This document shows, one piece after another, positions 31,459 through 40,621 of a DNA stretch of 50,075 nt. The position numbers and the translations under genes were made by a program. This DNA is from an uncultured Myxococcales bacterium (GTDB taxonomy: Bacteria > Myxococcota_A > UBA9042): the NCBI GenBank assembly GCA_903919145.1, contig CAIXGW010000176.1:1-50075 (forward strand), given 5' to 3'. A model generated the notes under the pieces. The model was not told where the DNA came from. It saw nothing but the letters and a program-made list of their open reading frames with translations, and searched no databases. Position 1 is the stretch's first letter; each line of letters begins with the position of its first letter.

Positions 31459-32160
31459 TCAGGCCCGGCGGTCCCACACCGCAGCCTGGCGCATGAAGCT
31501 GGCCTGCATGTACTCGCGCTGGACCACTTCTGCCATCTCGTCGACATCGCGAAAGCGGTCCCAGTCGACCCGGATCACCGGGATGCGCTTAGAGATGTCG
31601 GCCACAAACTTCTCATACTCAGTGTACAGGGCCTGCAAGTAGTGCAGAGAGATCCCCTGCTCAACACCTCGCCCTCTTTGGCGAATTCGCTCCATGCTGC
31701 GCTCGGGCTTGACGTCCAGGTAGATGATGCAAGAGGGCCTGCACATGAAATTCGACATATGCTTGAACAGGTTGAGATAGGTCGCGTAGTCGCGGGGCTC
31801 CATCAGGCCGGTCTCGCTTAGCATCTTGGCGAAGATCGCGTCTTCGTAGATGGTCCGGTCTTGAATCGCCGGGCGGCCGCGCCAGATGATCTCTTGGTGC
31901 TGCTGAAACCGGCGGTTGAGCAGGTAGATCTGCGTGGCAAAGGCGTAGCGCGGCGTGTCGCGGTAGAAGTCCGCCAGGTACTCGTTGTCTTCTACGGGCT
32001 CGTAGTAGACCTCTAAGCCCATGTGGCGGCCAAGGGTCGTGGCCAGCGTCGACTTGCCCGCGCCAATCAGCCCCGCAATGCCAATGAACAGGTTGTCCAG
32101 CCCGCCCACAGGCTGGTTGTCAGTGCCGCCGTTGGCAGCCCGAAGCGGTTCAGAACTCAC
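31459..32160 (-). CDS. Deoxynucleoside kinase (dAK/dGK type)
   Basis: A 233-residue salvage kinase. P-loop GLIGAGKST (about 30-38), base-recognition segment [40 protein letters not shown] (the DRS-like motif), and lid [18 protein letters not shown]. These match the bacterial deoxyadenosine/deoxyguanosine kinase family. It phosphorylates deoxynucleosides to monophosphates with ATP. Its ATG overlaps the stop of the thymidine kinase gene by 4 nt, so the two are translationally coupled. Confidence 0.93.
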   Translation of the reverse strand: MSSEPLRAANGGTDNQPVGGLDNLFIGIAGLIGAGKSTLATTLGRHMGLEVYYEPVEDNEYLADFYRDTPRYAFATQIYLLNRRFQQHQEIIWRGRPAIQDRTIYEDAIFAKMLSETGLMEPRDYATYLNLFKHMSNFMCRPSCIIYLDVKPERSMERIRQRGRGVEQGISLHYLQALYTEYEKFVADISKRIPVIRVDWDRFRDVDEMAEVVQREYMQASFMRQAAVWDRRA

Positions 32161-32795
32161 GCAGACCTCGAAGGATCGGGATTAGAGGCCGGGCGCAGCG
32201 CCAATTCGCGCTCGGCCAGCAGCTGTAGCTGGCGCTCTTCTTCCGGCTCAAAGTGGCGGCGGCACCGCGCCTCATAGCGGTCGATGGCGCCAAGCTCAAT
32301 CACGTCAGAGCCACCGCGCATCCGCTGGCTGCGGTTGGCCGGCGACCCGCAGATCGTACACACCGCCAGCAGCTTGGTGACGTATTCGCCCACCGCCAGC
32401 AGCTTGGGCATGGGCTCAAACGGGTGGCCGCGGAAGTCCTGGTCAAGCCCGGCAACAATCACCCGCTTGCCGGCGTTGGCCAGGCGGTTGCACACCTCAA
32501 CGATGCCTTCGTCAAAGAACTGCACTTCGTCGATGCCAACGACTTCGGTCAGCTCGTTGACTTGGGCCATCAGCTCTGACGAAGTCGCCACCTTGCGCGC
32601 CGCGACCCGAAAATTCGAGTGACTGACCAGCTCTTCTTCGGCGTAGCGGGTATCCAGCGCGGGTTTGAACACCTGAACGCGCTGGTGGGCAATCCGCGCC
32701 AAACGCACGCGGCGAATCAGCTCTTCGGACTTGCCCGAAAACATTGAGCCGCAGATGACTTCTAGGCTGCCCGGCCGGTGGGGAAAGAACGCCAT
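32157..32795 (-). CDS. tdk: Thymidine kinase (type II)
   Basis: A 212-residue enzyme that phosphorylates thymidine. P-loop [14 protein letters not shown], Walker B IDEVQFFD, lasso region [20 protein letters not shown], zinc site CTICGSPA followed by CRRHFEP (Cys2-x-Cys/His). The catalytic Glu is in IDEVQFF. Length fits. It starts 5 nt after the AgmX-like gene ends, indicating one transcript. Confidence 0.96.
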   Translation of the reverse strand: MAFFPHRPGSLEVICGSMFSGKSEELIRRVRLARIAHQRVQVFKPALDTRYAEEELVSHSNFRVAARKVATSSELMAQVNELTEVVGIDEVQFFDEGIVEVCNRLANAGKRVIVAGLDQDFRGHPFEPMPKLLAVGEYVTKLLAVCTICGSPANRSQRMRGGSDVIELGAIDRYEARCRRHFEPEEERQLQLLAERELALRPASNPDPSRSA

Positions 32796-32800
32796 GAGCC

Positions 32801-35191
32801 TCAGCCGCCTACGCGATATTGCAGAGTGTACTTCTTGGAGGCGCCAGAAGAGGACGGGAACACCAGCTTCTTGACCTCATCGGCGATGCACTTGGCCATG
32901 CCGCCGTTGGCGCCGTGCTTGCCCAGGACGTTGGCCCGCTCAATCGAGCCCGTGGCGTTGACCAGGATCTGCACCTTGATGGTGTCCTCTACCGGGTCGT
33001 CGGCGTTGAGCAGGTAGCAGTTGGCCACCTTCTTTTTGGCCTTTTCGCCGATGTTGGAGACGTCGCCCTGCGACAGGGCGCCATCGCTACCACCGCCAGC
33101 CACCGTGGCCTTCTTGTCTTCGTGCTTCTTGAGGATCTGATCGACGTCGTCGTCGCTGATCACCGGCTTCTTCTTGGCCTGGTCGGCCGCGGCCTTCTTG
33201 GCTTCTTCGGCGGCCTTCTTGGCCTCTGCCTCGGCCTTCTTCTTGGCATTGGCTTCTTCGGCGGCGGCCTTTTTGGCCTCTGCGGCTTCTTCTTTCTTGC
33301 GCTTGGCTTCCTCTGCGGCGGCCTTCTTGGCCTCTGCAGCTTCTTCCTTCTTGCGCTTGGCTTCGTCCGCCGCGGCTTGCTTGGAGCCGGAGTCCTGCTC
33401 TTTCTTGGCCTTGGCTTCGGCTTCTGCGGCGGCCTTCTTGGCAGCGGCCTCTTCTTCCTGCTGGCGCTTGGCAGCCGCCTTGTCTTCGGCTTTGGCTAGA
33501 TCGGCCTTCTTGTCTTCGCCCGGCTTGTCGGCCTGGGCAGCCTTGGCTTCTTCAGCCTTCTTGGTTTCTTCAGCCTTCTTCGCTTCTTCGGCCTTCTTGG
33601 CTTCTTCAGCCTTCTTCGCTTCTTCTGCCTGCTTGGCCTCTTCTGCCTGCTTGGCTGCCAGGGCCGGATCGACCGCGGCGGCCGCGTCGGCCTCGATGAC
33701 CTTGGCTACCACTACGGCGTCCCCTGCAGCGGCGGGATCGGCCCCGGCCGGCTGGGCTGCGGCCATGGCGTTGGGCTGCGGTGCGGCGGCCTGGACATCG
33801 GCTGCGGCACCGGCATTGGATTCGCCACTGGCATCGGGCTGGGCAGCCGCTTCGCCATCGGCGCCCACGGTGACGGGCGCAGCTGCTTCTTCGGCCGGCT
33901 TGCGCATCGCCACCACCGCGCCAATCACCACAGCAGTTGCCACCAAGGCACCGCCGATCCACAGGATTCCCTTGTTGCCGCCCTTGGCCGGTTCAGGCTT
34001 CTTGGCGGTGGCCGCGGCCGTGCCCGGCTTGGCCACAGCAGCGGCCTGGGCCTTGGCGGCGGGGCTGGCGGCGGTGGCCTTGGCATCGGCTGCCGGCTTG
34101 CCCAGGCTTTTGGCGTCGGCAGCGCCCTTGGCGGTACTGGCAGACACAGCGCCGGGCAGGGCGACCTTGGCATCGTTGGGGCGCGAGCGGTCGCGGCCGC
34201 TAGGCTGCTCTTCCGGCAGGCGGATCTTGATCGATCCATCGGCTCGCTGGTCGGCCTTCTTGGCGTCGTTGCGGGCGGCTTCGGCGCGGGCAGCTTCCGC
34301 TTTGGCAGCCTCGGCGCGGGCCAGCTCGGCCTTGGCAGCGTCGGCGCGGGCGGCTTCGGCGCGGGCAGCTTCCGCACGGGCGACTTCCGCACGGGCTGCG
34401 TCGCCGCGGGCGGCGTCCGCGCGGGCGGCTTCGGCGCGCTTGGCCTCGGCTCCACGGGGGTCGCTGGGGCGGGGCGGCGGCTCATCCTCGGGCAGCGGCG
34501 AGATGGTGGTCTCTACCTGGGCCATGGTGGCCACAGAGGCCGCGTCACCAGCTACGCCGTAGGCGTCGCTGCGCTTGGCCGTCGGAGTCGCGGTCACCAG
34601 CGTCGGCGGCGGCTCTGGCTCTAGGGGCGGCAGCTCGGGAGGCTCGGCGGTGGTCAGGGCCGGCGGGGCGCCGGCGTCGGCGGCGGCCTGCTGACCGTCC
34701 AGCTTGACCAGCAGCTCGATCATCGCCGCAGAGAGCTCTAGCGTCTGGGCGCGCCGCGGGCCCCTCTTGGTGGGTGCGGCTTCGGCCGCCACTTCTGGCG
34801 TGGCAGCGACCAGCTCGTCAAACGGAGCGACCTCTCGGGCCGGAGTCCACGCTGAAAAGCCCTTGCGCCACACCAGGTCACTGGCCGTCAGGCGCCCCTG
34901 GCTGATGTGCTCAATGACCTCGGCCTCGGTCAGCGGCCCAACCTGCTTGCCGTCAATCCCGGCAAACCAGATCTGCGCTGGGGCCGCGGGCGCCGCCGCC
35001 GCCGCCGTCGATGGCAGGTCCAGGGCAAACGGCAACGTTGTCCGGCCGACTTCCTCAGGCGTTTCGACGCCGCGCACGCGAATTTCCGCGCCACAGCGCT
35101 TGCACGCGATCTTGAAAATCTTGTTCTTGCCCTGGACGCGATCATCCGGAAGGCGATAGCTGGCGTTGCAGGCGGGGCAGGTAATCTTCAT
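32801..35191 (-). CDS. AgmX/GltJ-like protein: zinc ribbon, GYF domain, TM helix, TonB-like C-terminus
   Basis: A 796-residue protein. N-terminal zinc ribbon with MKITCPAC (Cys 5, 8) and CKRCG (30, 33). GYF_2-like domain about 73-123 ([29 protein letters not shown]). A disordered Ala/Pro region with an alanine/arginine/lysine helix (about 245-310). One TM helix at about 407-428 ([21 protein letters not shown]). A periplasmic Ala/Lys/Glu coiled stretch of about 130 residues. C-terminal TonB/AgmX-type domain (about 700-796) with [24 protein letters not shown] and [10 protein letters not shown], including two Cys that may form a disulfide. This layout matches AgmX/GltJ gliding-motility proteins of Myxococcus; whether it supports gliding here is unknown. 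It lies between a 168-aa gene and tdk. Confidence 0.88.
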   Translation of the reverse strand: MKITCPACNASYRLPDDRVQGKNKIFKIACKRCGAEIRVRGVETPEEVGRTTLPFALDLPSTAAAAAPAAPAQIWFAGIDGKQVGPLTEAEVIEHISQGRLTASDLVWRKGFSAWTPAREVAPFDELVAATPEVAAEAAPTKRGPRRAQTLELSAAMIELLVKLDGQQAAADAGAPPALTTAEPPELPPLEPEPPPTLVTATPTAKRSDAYGVAGDAASVATMAQVETTISPLPEDEPPPRPSDPRGAEAKRAEAARADAARGDAARAEVARAEAARAEAARADAAKAELARAEAAKAEAARAEAARNDAKKADQRADGSIKIRLPEEQPSGRDRSRPNDAKVALPGAVSASTAKGAADAKSLGKPAADAKATAASPAAKAQAAAVAKPGTAAATAKKPEPAKGGNKGILWIGGALVATAVVIGAVVAMRKPAEEAAAPVTVGADGEAAAQPDASGESNAGAAADVQAAAPQPNAMAAAQPAGADPAAAGDAVVVAKVIEADAAAAVDPALAAKQAEEAKQAEEAKKAEEAKKAEEAKKAEETKKAEEAKAAQADKPGEDKKADLAKAEDKAAAKRQQEEEAAAKKAAAEAEAKAKKEQDSGSKQAAADEAKRKKEEAAEAKKAAAEEAKRKKEEAAEAKKAAAEEANAKKKAEAEAKKAAEEAKKAAADQAKKKPVISDDDVDQILKKHEDKKATVAGGGSDGALSQGDVSNIGEKAKKKVANCYLLNADDPVEDTIKVQILVNATGSIERANVLGKHGANGGMAKCIADEVKKLVFPSSSGASKKYTLQYRVGG

Positions 35192-35227
35192 GCGGGGTCC
35201 TCTCGATCCAACGCAAAGGGCGAAACC

Positions 35228-35734
35228 CTAGCGCAGCTTTGGGAACTCTGCAATCTGTGAACGCACGGCATCTGGGGCTCCCAGACCCGCGGCCACAGCC
35301 TCGGCAGCCCGCAACCCCACGGGCCACGGTGCAAACCTCGCAAGGCCTTCTGCCAGGCCGCCGGCTTGAAATTGCACGGCCAGTGCTGCAGAACTGCGCT
35401 TTGCCCAGATCGTTGTCAGCAGCCACTGGCGGTAGCTGGCCATGGCCGCCGCGGCGCGGTCCGGCGGCGCCTGCAGAAGATGGCGCAGATGCAGGTCCAT
35501 GTCTTGGCGAATCTGCTGCAATCCTTTGGCGCCGCGCCACTCGCTGGCCTGGGGATGACGCGCGCGCACTGCCGCCGCCGACCAGTCCAAGACGTCGCCG
35601 CGCACAGCTTCCAGCTCAGCGGACCAGGAAGCCGTGGGCTCGGCCGCAGCAAGGAAGTCATCCTCTGCGCTGAATGCCAACTGGGCGCCGGAGTCCGGTT
35701 CTGCATCTGGGCTGGGAAAATCGGCGTACTGCAT
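35228..35734 (-). CDS. Hypothetical protein, helical
   Basis: A 168-residue protein, mostly helical and Ala/Leu/Trp-rich (LHLRHLLQAPPDRAAAAMAS, RQWLLTTIWAKRSSAALAVQ). The frame is open up to 36322, but that part overlaps the divergent kinase gene and has shadow-like composition, so the ATG at 35734 is preferred; its ribosome-binding site is weak. It lies 36 nt upstream of the AgmX-like gene and is probably in its operon. No family recognised. Confidence 0.65.
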   Translation of the reverse strand: MQYADFPSPDAEPDSGAQLAFSAEDDFLAAAEPTASWSAELEAVRGDVLDWSAAAVRARHPQASEWRGAKGLQQIRQDMDLHLRHLLQAPPDRAAAAMASYRQWLLTTIWAKRSSAALAVQFQAGGLAEGLARFAPWPVGLRAAEAVAAGLGAPDAVRSQIAEFPKLR

Positions 35735-35900
35735 CAACTTGGGCCACCTCAAGGGCCCGCATAGTGCCTCACCGGCCGGTGCACGGCCAGCATTTTGTCC
35801 AACTTGTCGCTTCGGCGCCTGTGGGCCAATGGGTTGACACCGCCGGCCATTCCCTTGGACGATCCAGCCGGCTTGGCGATCCAGGCCAACTGGAGAATTC

Positions 35901-36854
35901 ATGCTGGTCGGAATCATCAATCCAGGTGCGGGCCACAAGCCGGCCGTCGACTTGGCCCACGTGCTGGCCACGTCTTCACCGCGGCTGCGGCTGCTGATGT
36001 CTGACCGCGCAGAGGACATCGAGGGCCTGGTAACGGCCATTCGCGGAGGCGCCGAGCTGATCGTGGTGGCCGGCGGCGACGGCACGACCTGCAACCTGTT
36101 GACTCGCTTTGACCGCGCTGGCTTGCTGGGCGAATTGCCGCCTCTGCTGGTGCTGCCGGCTGGGCGCGTCAACACCATCGCCTCGGCGCTGGTCGGCTCG
36201 CGGCGCCCGGCCCAGCTGGCGCAGAAGATGCTGTTGGCCTGGACGCGCGGCGTGCGGCGGGTGCGGCGCATGCCGGTCCTGCGGGTCCGGGTAGACGGCC
36301 TGCCCGCCGCGGTGGGGGTCACGGCTTCGATCGGCGCGATTGCCCGGGTCCACGCCGACTACCGCCACGCCAAGATGCAGGGCGTGGGCGGTCTGGCCGA
36401 GCTGCTGGCCCGCTTTGCCCTGCAGCGTCTGCCCTCAGAGCGCTTTGCGCCCATTCAAGGGCCGGTGGTGCTGGAGCCGGTGCCGCTGCGCCTGCCGCAG
36501 CTGACCCTGGGGGTGCTGAGCCCACTGCCCAGCTTCTTTGGCGTCGTGCGGCCGTTTCCCGGCGTGCTCTCGGTCAGTCAGGGAGAGGGAGTCCACATGG
36601 CCCTGGGCAACCTGGGGCCGCTGGCGACCCAGGCGGTGTTGGCCGGCCTGGTGCGCGGCGTCTTAAGTGCCCACCCGCAGCTGCAGTTTGGCCAGGCTAC
36701 CCGGATCAGCTGGCGCAACGGCGACCGAGCCGACTTGATTGTGCTCGACGGCGAGGAGCTGAACGTTGCTCCGGGGGCCGAGGTGACCATCGAGGTCGCC
36801 GGCCATGTGCGCATGGTGGTGTGGAAGGACTTGCCGGCGCGCGACCCCGCCTAA
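35901..36854 (+). CDS. Diacylglycerol/lipid-kinase-like protein (DAGK catalytic domain)
   Basis: A 317-residue protein. ATG at 35901 with GGAG 8 nt upstream. N-terminal LVGIINPGAGHKPA, AELIVVAGGDGTTCNLL (the GGDGT ATP site) and LLVLPAGRVNTIASAL correspond to the DAGK/sphingosine-kinase fold; the last usually reads PLGTGNDFA, so the Gly-Thr-Gly loop is altered. The C-terminal beta domain ends DLIVLDGEEL, as in YegS/DagK-type enzymes. Substrate unknown; it may phosphorylate a lipid. Confidence 0.85.
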   Translation: MLVGIINPGAGHKPAVDLAHVLATSSPRLRLLMSDRAEDIEGLVTAIRGGAELIVVAGGDGTTCNLLTRFDRAGLLGELPPLLVLPAGRVNTIASALVGSRRPAQLAQKMLLAWTRGVRRVRRMPVLRVRVDGLPAAVGVTASIGAIARVHADYRHAKMQGVGGLAELLARFALQRLPSERFAPIQGPVVLEPVPLRLPQLTLGVLSPLPSFFGVVRPFPGVLSVSQGEGVHMALGNLGPLATQAVLAGLVRGVLSAHPQLQFGQATRISWRNGDRADLIVLDGEELNVAPGAEVTIEVAGHVRMVVWKDLPARDPA

Positions 36855-36869
36855 CCAGCGGTTGGCATC

Positions 36870-36924
36870 GTCTCATTTGTCTCAGATTGAGACGGCGGTG
36901 CCGGTAAATGAGACAACTGTCTCA
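36870..36924. promoter_or_regulatory. Cluster of GTCTCA/TGAGAC half-sites, possible activator or enhancer site
   Basis: Half-sites: GTCTCA at 36870 and 36879, TGAGAC at 36888 and 36909, GTCTCA at 36919. They form GTCTCA-GAT-TGAGAC (36879-36893) and the 16-bp near-palindrome TGAGACA-AC-TGTCTCA (36908-36925). Located about 135-190 bp before the sigma-54 -24 element, the usual distance for an enhancer-binding protein. Confidence 0.65.
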
Positions 36925-37056
36925 CAGTGAACAGTGCTTTTCGCAGAGTCCGCGGCCCCGAGCGGCGCAAATTTGCTGAGCGCAGATGCCAAAATGCAGT
37001 GAGATGTTGTGCAGGTGGGGCCGGCTGCCACCCCAGACGTGCCGACTGGTCGCAGG

Positions 37057-37073
37057 TTGGCCCGCTTCTTGCA
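37057..37073 (+). promoter_or_regulatory. Sigma-54 promoter
   Basis: TTGGCCCGCTTCTTGCA matches the -24/-12 consensus TTGGCACG-N4-TTGCA at all but one position. GG (37059-37060) and GC (37071-37072) are separated by exactly 10 nt. Predicted start near 37084. The next gene on this strand starts at 37531. Confidence 0.7.
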
Positions 37074-37083
37074 GCGACTGGGG

Positions 37084-37320
37084 CGACCGGTGGTATGCAG
37101 TATCCCTATACACTTCAAGCCTCCCCACACTGTTCCTCTCCCCGCCCGGCGGCTCTTTCAGAGTGACCGGGTTTCTTTCGGGCGCCGAGCCCACCTGACG
37201 GATTGTCCGGGCCATCGCTAGGGAGTGGCCCCGACCAGCGGACCGTCAACGTGCGGTGCTCCCCTTCTACGCTGCCACCTACGCGGCGGCCACCTTCCGG
37301 TGGCCGCCGCGTGCCGCTTT
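37084..37320 (+). ncRNA. Candidate sigma-54-driven small RNA or leader
   Basis: Predicted from promoter 37057-37073 to the hairpin at 37281-37312. I see no convincing reading frame in this stretch. A local stem pairs GGGTTTCTTTCGGG-like segments near 37170-37185. This is an inference from the flanking signals; it could instead be the untranslated leader of the Clp gene. Confidence 0.4.
37281..37312 (+). terminator. 14-bp hairpin, probable terminator or attenuator
   Basis: ACGCGGCGGCCACC pairs perfectly with GGTGGCCGCCGCGT around a TTCC loop, followed by GCCGCTTTTGGCC. The trailing GCTTTTGGC also follows the acnB terminator, which supports a terminator role. Confidence 0.65.
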
Positions 37321-37530
37321 TGGCCCAGAAAAAATTCGCCGCGGCGGCCGCTCGGTCACCGCCGCAGCTTGGTTGCTTGCCTCAAATAGTCAATAGATCG
37401 CTGGTGCTTGCCGGCAGGCCAGATGGGCCTTGCGGGACAGCGGGCCAGTGACCATACTGCGCCGGTTGTGCCGCAGGGGGCGCGGAGGCAAAGGGCCTTC
37501 GGCCGCCACTTCTGCAGCGCGGTGGCGGTC

Positions 37531-40185
37531 ATGGCAGAGAGGGGAGTGCGAGAGCGACTATCTCGTGAAGTGCGGATGATCCGCACCCACGCCGATATTG
37601 TCGCCCGGGCTACCGGCCACGCGACGGGCTCTGTGCACTACTTGGTGGCGATGTTCATCGTCGAGTGCCAGGCCCGCGACCTGCTGACCGAAACCGGCAT
37701 CGACGACAAGGCCGTGCTCGACACCTACGAGCGCATGGTCGAGCGCGACGATGCCCCCGAAGCCCTGAACGAAATCAATCGGCAGTCCGCTCGCTTGGCA
37801 GAGAATGCCGGCCTGGCAGAGACCACCTCGATGGTGCTGCTGGCCAGCGTGCTGCGAGTACGCGGGGCGCTGGCCTGCCGCGTGCTGGAGCGGGCCGGGG
37901 TCAACGTGCCCAGCCTGCGCGCCAAGGTCATTGGTCAGGTCACCATGGACCAGGACCGCGGCCTGACCGGCCAGCGCAGCGCCATTCGCCCCATCGATCT
38001 GCGCAGCGGCGACCTTCGCCCAGCGGATCCCCGGGCCGGCGAGCCGCGACCGCCCGCCGCGCCGCCGCCGCCGGTGGCTCCTGGCCCCAAGATCGCGCCG
38101 CGCCCCTTGATTGGACCTGCCACGGCGCCCACCCCGCCAGCCTTCCACCGTGCCGGCGTGCCAGCGCCGACCGTGGCAGCACCGTTGGTGGGTCCCCCAG
38201 GGTCAACCGGGCCAGGGTCAACGGGGCCTGGACTGGTTGCGCCGGCCGTCGCCGCAGCGGAGGCGCGAGGCCAGCCCCAAGACCGGGCGGTGCTCCCCGC
38301 GCCGACGGGCAACCCAGCTCCGCCGGCACCGAAGGTCTTTCGGCTGGATCCGGCTGAGTTTCCAACGCTGTCTGATGTAGGACGCAACCTGACGGATGCC
38401 GCTCTGCGCGGCGAGATCGACCCGATCATCGGCCGCGATGGCATCATTGACGCAGTCATCGACATCTTGCTGATGCGCCACGCCAACAACCCATGCCTCA
38501 TTGGCGAAGCGGGCGTAGGCAAGACCGCGGTGGCTGAAGGCCTGGCGCTGCGTCTGGCCGGCAACGCCGCTCAGTATGGTCGCCTGGGCACGGCGGTGGT
38601 CATCGAGATCCCGGTGTCGGCCCTGGTAGCAGGCACGGCGCTGCGCGGCGCTTTCAGCGAGCGGATGAAGAAGTTGCGCGAAGAGGTGGCCAAGGCAGAC
38701 GGGCAGGCCATCGTCTTTATTGACGAGATCCACACCTTGATGGGCGCCGGCACCGGAGATGGTCCTTTGGATGCCGCCAACGACCTCAAGTCCGCACTGT
38801 CCAGAGGCAAATTTCCGCTGATCGGCGCGACCACCCGGGCCGAATACAAGCGCCACATCGAGTCGGATCCGGCCATGGACCGGCGGTTTCAAGTGGTCGA
38901 AGTGCCTGAGCCGAGCCCTGCCCAAGCTGTGCTGATTTTGGCTGGTGTCTCAGCTATCTATGGTCGGCATCATCATGTGACCTATCACCATGACGCGCTG
39001 GTGTCTGCGGTTCACCTGGCCAAACGCTTCATTACCGACCGCTGCCTGCCAGACAAAGCCATCGCCGTCATCGATCGCGCTGGCGCCCAGGCTCACCGGG
39101 CCGGTCGCGAGCAGGTGCAGGTCGATGATGTGGCGCGCGCCGTGCACGTGTTGACCGGCGTGCCCATGGAGCGGCTGCTGGCTGACGAGCGCGGACGCAT
39201 CCGCGACCTGGCGGCCGACCTGAAAGAGCGCATCGTGGGCCACGCCAGCGCGCTGGACAAAGTCGCCAAGAGGATCCAGAGGAACTATGCGGGTTTCTCT
39301 GGAGAGCGGCCGCTGGCCTCCTTCCTGTTTGCCGGTGCCCCTGGCGTGGGCAAGTCAGAGACGGCGCGGGCGCTGGCCGAGGCCCTGTTTGTCAGCGGCG
39401 ATGCCCTGGTGCGCTTTGACATGAGCGAATACGCTGAAGCACATACGGTTTCGCGGCTGCTGGGCTCGCCGCCCGGCTACGTGGGCCACGGCCAGGCCGG
39501 GCTGCTGGCGCAGGCGCTGCAAAAGCGCCCCTACCGGGTGCTGCTGTTTGACGAAGTCGACCGCGCCGCCCAAGAGGTGCAGGCCCTGCTGCTGCAATTG
39601 CTAGACGCTGGGCGGATCACCGACAACCAGGGCCACGTCATTGATGTGCGCAACTGCATCCTGGTGCTGACCACCAACTTGGGGGCAGAGATCCTCACGG
39701 CCGGGCGGCGCCGCACCATTGGCTTTGGCGCCCTGGAAGCGGCGCCCGAGCCGGCGGACCTCCCAGAGGCGGCGCGCTTGGCCGTCGAGCAGGCCGTCAC
39801 CGACCGGGCGCGGGCCTCGCTGGCCCCAGAGCTGTGGAGCCGCATTGACGAGGCGCTGGTGTTTCACCCTCTGGATCTGGCGGCGGCGCGGCTGGTAGCT
39901 CTGCGGACCATCCGGCTCAGCGCCGAGCGGCTGTATGAGGCGCGCCTGATCCGCTATGACGTCGACGATGCCGTGCTGGACCTGGTGCTGCAGGGCGGCC
40001 TGGACCCGGCGCTGGGCGTACGGCCGCTGCGGGCCAAGATCGAAAGCGTGGTAGAGAGCTTTGTGACCGACTGTATCTTGGACGGCTTGCTCAAGCCCGG
40101 CGCCGCCGTGCGCCTGACCGTGCGCGAAGGCCGGGTGGTGCTGGTGCCGGCGCCGCCAGAGACCGTGCCGCTTCCTGTCAACTGA
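37531..40185 (+). CDS. ClpA/ClpC-like AAA+ unfoldase with long Pro-rich linker
   Basis: An 884-residue Hsp100 protein (ATG at 37531; no strong ribosome-binding site, and the frame is open upstream to 37408, so the start is uncertain). An N-terminal Clp-repeat-like helical domain (about 1-145) is followed by a Pro/Ala/Gly-rich linker of about 120 residues (150-270). AAA-1 has Walker A GEAGVGKTA (about 325) and Walker B IVFIDEIHTLMGAG. There is no ClpB-type middle domain. AAA-2 has GAPGVGKSE (about 602), VLLFDEVDRA, and the ClpP-docking tripeptide IGF in RTIGFGALEA (730-732), then the Arg-finger-like PELWSRIDE. So it probably feeds ClpP, although clpP and clpS are not in the window. It lies 17 nt before the lipoprotein gene. 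Not ClpB. Confidence 0.86.
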   Translation: MAERGVRERLSREVRMIRTHADIVARATGHATGSVHYLVAMFIVECQARDLLTETGIDDKAVLDTYERMVERDDAPEALNEINRQSARLAENAGLAETTSMVLLASVLRVRGALACRVLERAGVNVPSLRAKVIGQVTMDQDRGLTGQRSAIRPIDLRSGDLRPADPRAGEPRPPAAPPPPVAPGPKIAPRPLIGPATAPTPPAFHRAGVPAPTVAAPLVGPPGSTGPGSTGPGLVAPAVAAAEARGQPQDRAVLPAPTGNPAPPAPKVFRLDPAEFPTLSDVGRNLTDAALRGEIDPIIGRDGIIDAVIDILLMRHANNPCLIGEAGVGKTAVAEGLALRLAGNAAQYGRLGTAVVIEIPVSALVAGTALRGAFSERMKKLREEVAKADGQAIVFIDEIHTLMGAGTGDGPLDAANDLKSALSRGKFPLIGATTRAEYKRHIESDPAMDRRFQVVEVPEPSPAQAVLILAGVSAIYGRHHHVTYHHDALVSAVHLAKRFITDRCLPDKAIAVIDRAGAQAHRAGREQVQVDDVARAVHVLTGVPMERLLADERGRIRDLAADLKERIVGHASALDKVAKRIQRNYAGFSGERPLASFLFAGAPGVGKSETARALAEALFVSGDALVRFDMSEYAEAHTVSRLLGSPPGYVGHGQAGLLAQALQKRPYRVLLFDEVDRAAQEVQALLLQLLDAGRITDNQGHVIDVRNCILVLTTNLGAEILTAGRRRTIGFGALEAAPEPADLPEAARLAVEQAVTDRARASLAPELWSRIDEALVFHPLDLAAARLVALRTIRLSAERLYEARLIRYDVDDAVLDLVLQGGLDPALGVRPLRAKIESVVESFVTDCILDGLLKPGAAVRLTVREGRVVLVPAPPETVPLPVN

Positions 40186-40201
40186 ATTGTCTGAGGTAGG
40201 G

Positions 40202-40621
40202 ATGGGCTACGCTGCGCCGACATGGCCTCTTCTCGGCTTGCCTGCCTGGCTTTGGCGCCGGGCAGCGCTGGCTGCGTTGCTGGTGGTTCTGGGCTGCGAC
40301 AGCCCGGCCGAAGAAGCCGAGCCGACCGCCCAGGAGCCGCCGCTGTGCACGGCCGTGGTCAGCTTTGGCAATGGAGCGTCCTGCGAGGTGGCCAGCGGCA
40401 GCACCGCCAGTGCTACGCTAGCCCTTTGCGGCAGCGCCAGTCGCCGCACCTGTGCCTCGGGCTGGTTGTGCTTTGACGCCCCTGAATACGCCGACTGCCG
40501 CTGCACCAGCGACAGCGGCTGCGACGCGCGGACCGTCTACATCAACGCCGCCCGCACCACCGCCGGCAAGGCACCGCTGGCCAGCAACTGCCAAGCCGGT
40601 CGCTGCGCAGGCGCGCCCTGA
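40202..40621 (+). CDS. Small lipoprotein, cysteine-containing
   Basis: A 139-residue protein. The ATG at 40202 follows GAGG by 5 nt. Signal peptide LWRRAALAALLVVLGC with lipobox VLGC, then Asp-Ser and an acidic stretch. The body has eight or more Cys (LCTAVVSF, SCEVAS, CASGWLCFD, CRCTSDSGCD, NCQAGRC), probably disulfide-paired. Its TGA overlaps the pyrD ATG (TGATG), so it is coupled to pyrD. No family recognised. Confidence 0.75.
   Translation: MGYAAPTWPLLGLPAWLWRRAALAALLVVLGCDSPAEEAEPTAQEPPLCTAVVSFGNGASCEVASGSTASATLALCGSASRRTCASGWLCFDAPEYADCRCTSDSGCDARTVYINAARTTAGKAPLASNCQAGRCAGAP

Larger units (their letters stand above)
36855..37530. other. 676-bp regulatory, possibly RNA-coding region
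   Basis: Contains five TGAGAC/GTCTCA half-sites (36870-36924), a sigma-54 promoter (37057-37073), an approximately 200-nt stretch with no convincing reading frame, and a 14-bp hairpin (37281-37312). Then about 220 bp lead up to the Clp gene. The short open frames here lack ribosome-binding sites and overlap one another. The whole may be the control region of the Clp gene, with or without a separate small RNA. Confidence 0.7.

Noticed and set aside
33174-34562. Plus-strand Ala/Ser-rich 462-codon frame
   Set aside because: Complement of the Ala/Lys/Glu coding repeat of the AgmX-like protein; no start signal.
35735-36322. N-terminal extension of the 168-aa protein to 36322
   Set aside because: The extension runs antisense through the lipid-kinase-like gene and has Arg/Ser/Pro shadow composition.
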